Notes under the pieces: model-generated
The model's database searches: none
What the model was told of the DNA's origin: nothing
Seen by the model: the letters and a program-made list of their open reading frames with translations, nothing else
Translations under genes and position numbers: made by a program
Source: an uncultured Lachnospiraceae bacterium
GTDB taxonomy: Bacteria > Bacillota > Clostridia > Lachnospirales > Lachnospiraceae
DNA length: 8,852 nt
Assembly: GCA_947591115.1 (NCBI GenBank)
Contig: CANQCX010000074.1
Span: forward strand, 1 to 8,852
Reading direction: 5' to 3'
In this document: positions 6,335 through 8,852 of the stretch, piece by piece
Layout of the letters: each line of letters begins with the position of its first letter
How positions within the stretch are numbered: the stretch's first letter is position 1

Positions 6335-7375
6335 ATGAGTGATGTAACATCAGGAAAGAAAATTTTGATCGTGGACGATTCGGAAATCGACCGCGAGATC
6401 CTAAGAGAAATTCTGTCCGATGATTTTGAATTGGAGGAAGTGGACAACGGCTATCTGGCGCTGGAATTTATTATGCAGAATAAGGACCAGCTGGATGCCA
6501 TCCTTCTGGATGTTTCCATGCCGGTCATGGACGGCTTCAGCGTTTTAAAGCTGATGAAGGAAAACGGGGTAGATACCATTCCGGTCTTTATGATTACGGC
6601 GGAGGCGACGAAGGACAGCGTGGAAAAAGCCGCTGTTTTTAAGGTGTCGGAATTTATCCGCAAGCCGTTTGATCGGGAGGAAGTATTAAAGAGATTAAAA
6701 TCCAAGCTGGGCGTGCTGACCGACCATGCGCTTACGGAAGAGGACATCGTTGAAACGCAGAAATACATTGCGGAGCTGGAAATGATCTATGACAAATACC
6801 TCAAGCATATGGGAGAAGACAACGGGCACTGCATCCGCATGACAAATCTGATGAAGATTTTGCTGAGCAAGTATACGGTCAATACGCGCGGGGTGCATTT
6901 GGAGCGTCCGCAGATCGAGATGATCAGTAAGGCGGCATATTTCTGTGACATCGGAAATATGGTCACGCCGACGCTTCCGGGTTTTCGGATGACAAAGCAT
7001 GAGGATGAAAACAACGACGCGTACCAGAGCCATACGTTAAACGGCGCGGCATTGATCCGGCTGAATTTTTCCGAGCATTGCCGGTATTTTGTGCAGATCT
7101 GCGCCGATATGTGCAGTCATCACCATGAGCGGTACGACGGAACGGGATATCCGCACCGGATCATGGGCGGAAACAATTCCGCGTATGCGCAGATGTGCGG
7201 TCTGGTGGATAAATTTGATACGCTGTTTTATAAATATCGCGAGCATAATGAACTGCAGTTCAGTTTTGTGTACGGCGAGATCGCGCAGGATCGGGGAGCG
7301 GTAAGCAGAGAGATTTTGTCACTGCTGGAAGAAAGCAAATTTAATATCGTTATGTACTATAATGCACGTACATAG
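6335..7375 (+). CDS. REC-HD-GYP paralogue with diverged Cys-Asp motif
   Basis: This is a 346-residue cytoplasmic protein with the same architecture as the preceding gene. The receiver (about 8-125) keeps D14/D15, phospho-acceptor D59 (LLDVSMPVMDG), T88 and K110. The HD-GYP domain (about 140-340) retains E161, H165, H233, HHHERYDGTGYP (262-273) and D292. However, the HD motif reads FCDIGN: the metal ligand His is C204 and the usual Lys is N208. The region after the last metal ligand lacks the usual SxRxYKKA sequence. It may be a non-catalytic c-di-GMP sensor, a dimer partner of the upstream enzyme, or an enzyme with an altered metal site. ATG 6335 is preferred (AGAG 5 bases, GGAAGGG 12 bases upstream); a TTG at 6314 is possible but lacks a site. 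Confidence 0.88.
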   Translation: MSDVTSGKKILIVDDSEIDREILREILSDDFELEEVDNGYLALEFIMQNKDQLDAILLDVSMPVMDGFSVLKLMKENGVDTIPVFMITAEATKDSVEKAAVFKVSEFIRKPFDREEVLKRLKSKLGVLTDHALTEEDIVETQKYIAELEMIYDKYLKHMGEDNGHCIRMTNLMKILLSKYTVNTRGVHLERPQIEMISKAAYFCDIGNMVTPTLPGFRMTKHEDENNDAYQSHTLNGAALIRLNFSEHCRYFVQICADMCSHHHERYDGTGYPHRIMGGNNSAYAQMCGLVDKFDTLFYKYREHNELQFSFVYGEIAQDRGAVSREILSLLEESKFNIVMYYNART

Positions 7376-7389
7376 GAGAGGAAGCAGGA

Positions 7390-8852
7390 GTGAAAAATTT
7401 TAAAAAAAAGAGAGTAAACTTTTTCTGGCGCAGTTTTCTCTATGCTTTTCTGGTCTGTGTAATTGCATTCGGAGCGCTTACCGTTTTTACGACAAGACAG
7501 ACGCAGAAGGAATTTGACGATATCAACACGAACTATATGGCGGAGCTGACCACCCAGATTCAACAAAAATTCAGCTCCATTGTGGACTTGCGGCTGCGGA
7601 CGCTGGATACGATTATGGAGCGTGTTCCCGCCGAAGGTTTTTCCGAGGAAGGAATGGAAAAATTTCAGGAGGAGGCCGAAGTCCGAGGGTATACCAGCCT
7701 GGGATTTCTGAGACCGGACGGCAGCATCGAAATGATTTACGGCACGCCGATCTCGGCGGCGAGTCCGGCGGAAGCGGTCGAGTCGCTGAATACCGACGGA
7801 CATGTGACGGTGCGCGGACTTAACGACGAGGGCGAAAAAGTCCTGCTCGTCGGGCAGAAGGCAGAGTACCCGCTTGAAGACGGAAGCGAAAGCATTGCGC
7901 TGATCGTCGGAGTGTCTACCAGCTATTTAAGCAACACGCTGTATGTCTACGAGGAAAACGCGGCGGTTTATTCTCATATCATCGATCCGGACGGCGTATT
8001 TGTCGTGCGAAACGGCGAGGAGTTTGACCATACCTTTTTTGACCGGATGAAAAGCCAGTATAAAACGCAGAGCGGCGGCTCGGTTGACGAGTACATTGAA
8101 GGATTAAAAGCCGCAATGGCTTCCGGCGAAGACTACAGCATGAAGATATGGAGGGACGGAAATCCGCAGTCGATCTACTGTTCTGCGCTGAAAGAAAATC
8201 CAAACTGGTATCTGGTTATGATCATGCCAAGCGGAATACTCAATTCGACGATCAACCGGATGGACAGGATGCGAATCCTTTTGATCGTAGGCTGCGCGCT
8301 GGTTATTCTGATTACGATGTTTTTGATCTTCCGGCTGTATTACCGGATTACCGTCAACCAGATGACGGCGCTGGAAAAAGCGAGAAGGGAAGCGGTTCAT
8401 GCGAATCAGGCAAAGAGCCAGTTTTTATCCAGCATGAGCCATGACATCCGCACGCCGATGAACGCCATTATCGGAATGACGGATATCGCCCTGAAAAATA
8501 TGGACGATAAAAAGCGGCTGTCTGATTGTCTGGGCAAGATCCGCCTGTCCAGCAAACATCTGCTGGGACTCATTAACGATGTACTGGATATGTCTAAGAT
8601 TGAAAGCGGCAAGATGACGTTAAACGTCGTGCCGGTATCGCTGCGCAGCACGATGGATGATATCGTCAATATCATGCAGCCGCAGGTCAAGGCAAAGGAA
8701 CAGTTTTTTGATATCTTTATCCAGAAGATCCTGTCCGAAAACGTACAGTGCGACAGCGTGCGCCTGAATCAGGTGTTGATCAACCTTGTGTCAAATGCGG
8801 TTAAGTTTACGCCGGAAAAAGGGCAGATCGACATATATATGTATCAGGAGGA
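7390..8852 (+). CDS. Membrane sensor histidine kinase, probably hybrid (3' end outside window)
   Basis: The frame is open for 487 codons to the window edge. It starts with GTG at 7390, preceded by GGAGAGG 8-9 bases upstream and 14 bases after the previous stop. A basic N-terminus and transmembrane helix (about 15-34) are followed by an extracytoplasmic sensor (about 37-292) resembling the double-Cache/PDC class, then a second helix (about 295-314). The HisKA domain (about 340-408) has phospho-acceptor H351 in SMSHDIRTPMNAIIG. The ATPase domain begins at about 450, with the N-box LNQVLINLVSNAVKFTP (459-475). The G boxes lie beyond the edge. Kinases with this core in clostridia usually continue into receiver domains, which would fit the HPt protein at the head of the operon. 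Its ligand is unknown. Confidence 0.92.
   Translation, partial: MKNFKKKRVNFFWRSFLYAFLVCVIAFGALTVFTTRQTQKEFDDINTNYMAELTTQIQQKFSSIVDLRLRTLDTIMERVPAEGFSEEGMEKFQEEAEVRGYTSLGFLRPDGSIEMIYGTPISAASPAEAVESLNTDGHVTVRGLNDEGEKVLLVGQKAEYPLEDGSESIALIVGVSTSYLSNTLYVYEENAAVYSHIIDPDGVFVVRNGEEFDHTFFDRMKSQYKTQSGGSVDEYIEGLKAAMASGEDYSMKIWRDGNPQSIYCSALKENPNWYLVMIMPSGILNSTINRMDRMRILLIVGCALVILITMFLIFRLYYRITVNQMTALEKARREAVHANQAKSQFLSSMSHDIRTPMNAIIGMTDIALKNMDDKKRLSDCLGKIRLSSKHLLGLINDVLDMSKIESGKMTLNVVPVSLRSTMDDIVNIMQPQVKAKEQFFDIFIQKILSENVQCDSVRLNQVLINLVSNAVKFTPEKGQIDIYMYQE

Noticed and set aside
7393..7412. A-rich tract at the start of the kinase gene as a slippage or phase-variation site
   Set aside because: The run of eight As encodes ordinary Lys codons, common in low-GC Gram-positive N-termini, and the frame is intact. 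Nothing indicates variation.
1..8852. Horizontal-transfer or mobile-element signature
   Set aside because: No transposase, integrase, terminal repeats or att-like duplications were seen, and base composition looks even by eye across the window.

Overview
The window looks like chromosomal DNA of an endospore-forming Clostridia member, most likely Lachnospiraceae-type. The evidence is: spoVA sporulation genes, strong AGGAGG-type ribosome binding sites, a large exported type I pullulanase, and a histidine kinase with the 'SHDIRTPMNAIIGMTDIA' core common in hybrid kinases of gut clostridia. Genus cannot be fixed from the sequence alone. I see no rRNA, tRNA, CRISPR, insertion sequence or prophage signature.

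Region 1 (1-1991): the first 35 bases are the start of a gene read leftwards, with its own promoter (-10 TATAAT) and a nested palindromic operator-like element (62-87). Divergent from it is a sporulation operon. A candidate sigma-G promoter, with -10 CATACTA at 147-153, precedes a 59-codon unrecognised single-pass membrane protein, then spoVAA, spoVAB and spoVAC. The first three genes overlap end to start (10 and 11 bases), suggesting translational coupling. A clear intrinsic terminator follows spoVAC directly, so spoVAD and spoVAE, which normally follow, are not in this operon.

Region 2 (1984-4792): a monocistronic unit with its own extended -10 promoter encodes an 891-residue type I pullulanase (PulA). 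It has a signal peptide, a starch-binding CBM41/PUD domain, a CBM48-like domain, a complete GH13 catalytic domain and a C-terminal transmembrane anchor. It is expected to debranch alpha-glucans at the cell surface. A hairpin terminator closes the unit.

Region 3 (4820-8852, running off the right edge): a good promoter starts a signalling operon. In order it encodes a stand-alone HPt phosphotransfer protein, a REC-HD-GYP protein with all expected c-di-GMP phosphodiesterase residues, a second REC-HD-GYP paralogue whose HD motif has become Cys-Asp, and a membrane histidine kinase with an extracytoplasmic sensor, cut off within its ATPase domain. The likely scheme is a local multistep phosphorelay (kinase, HPt, two receivers) controlling c-di-GMP turnover, with one catalytic and one diverged output protein. 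This operon is the most interesting part of the window; the short forespore ORF and the truncated spoVA set come next.
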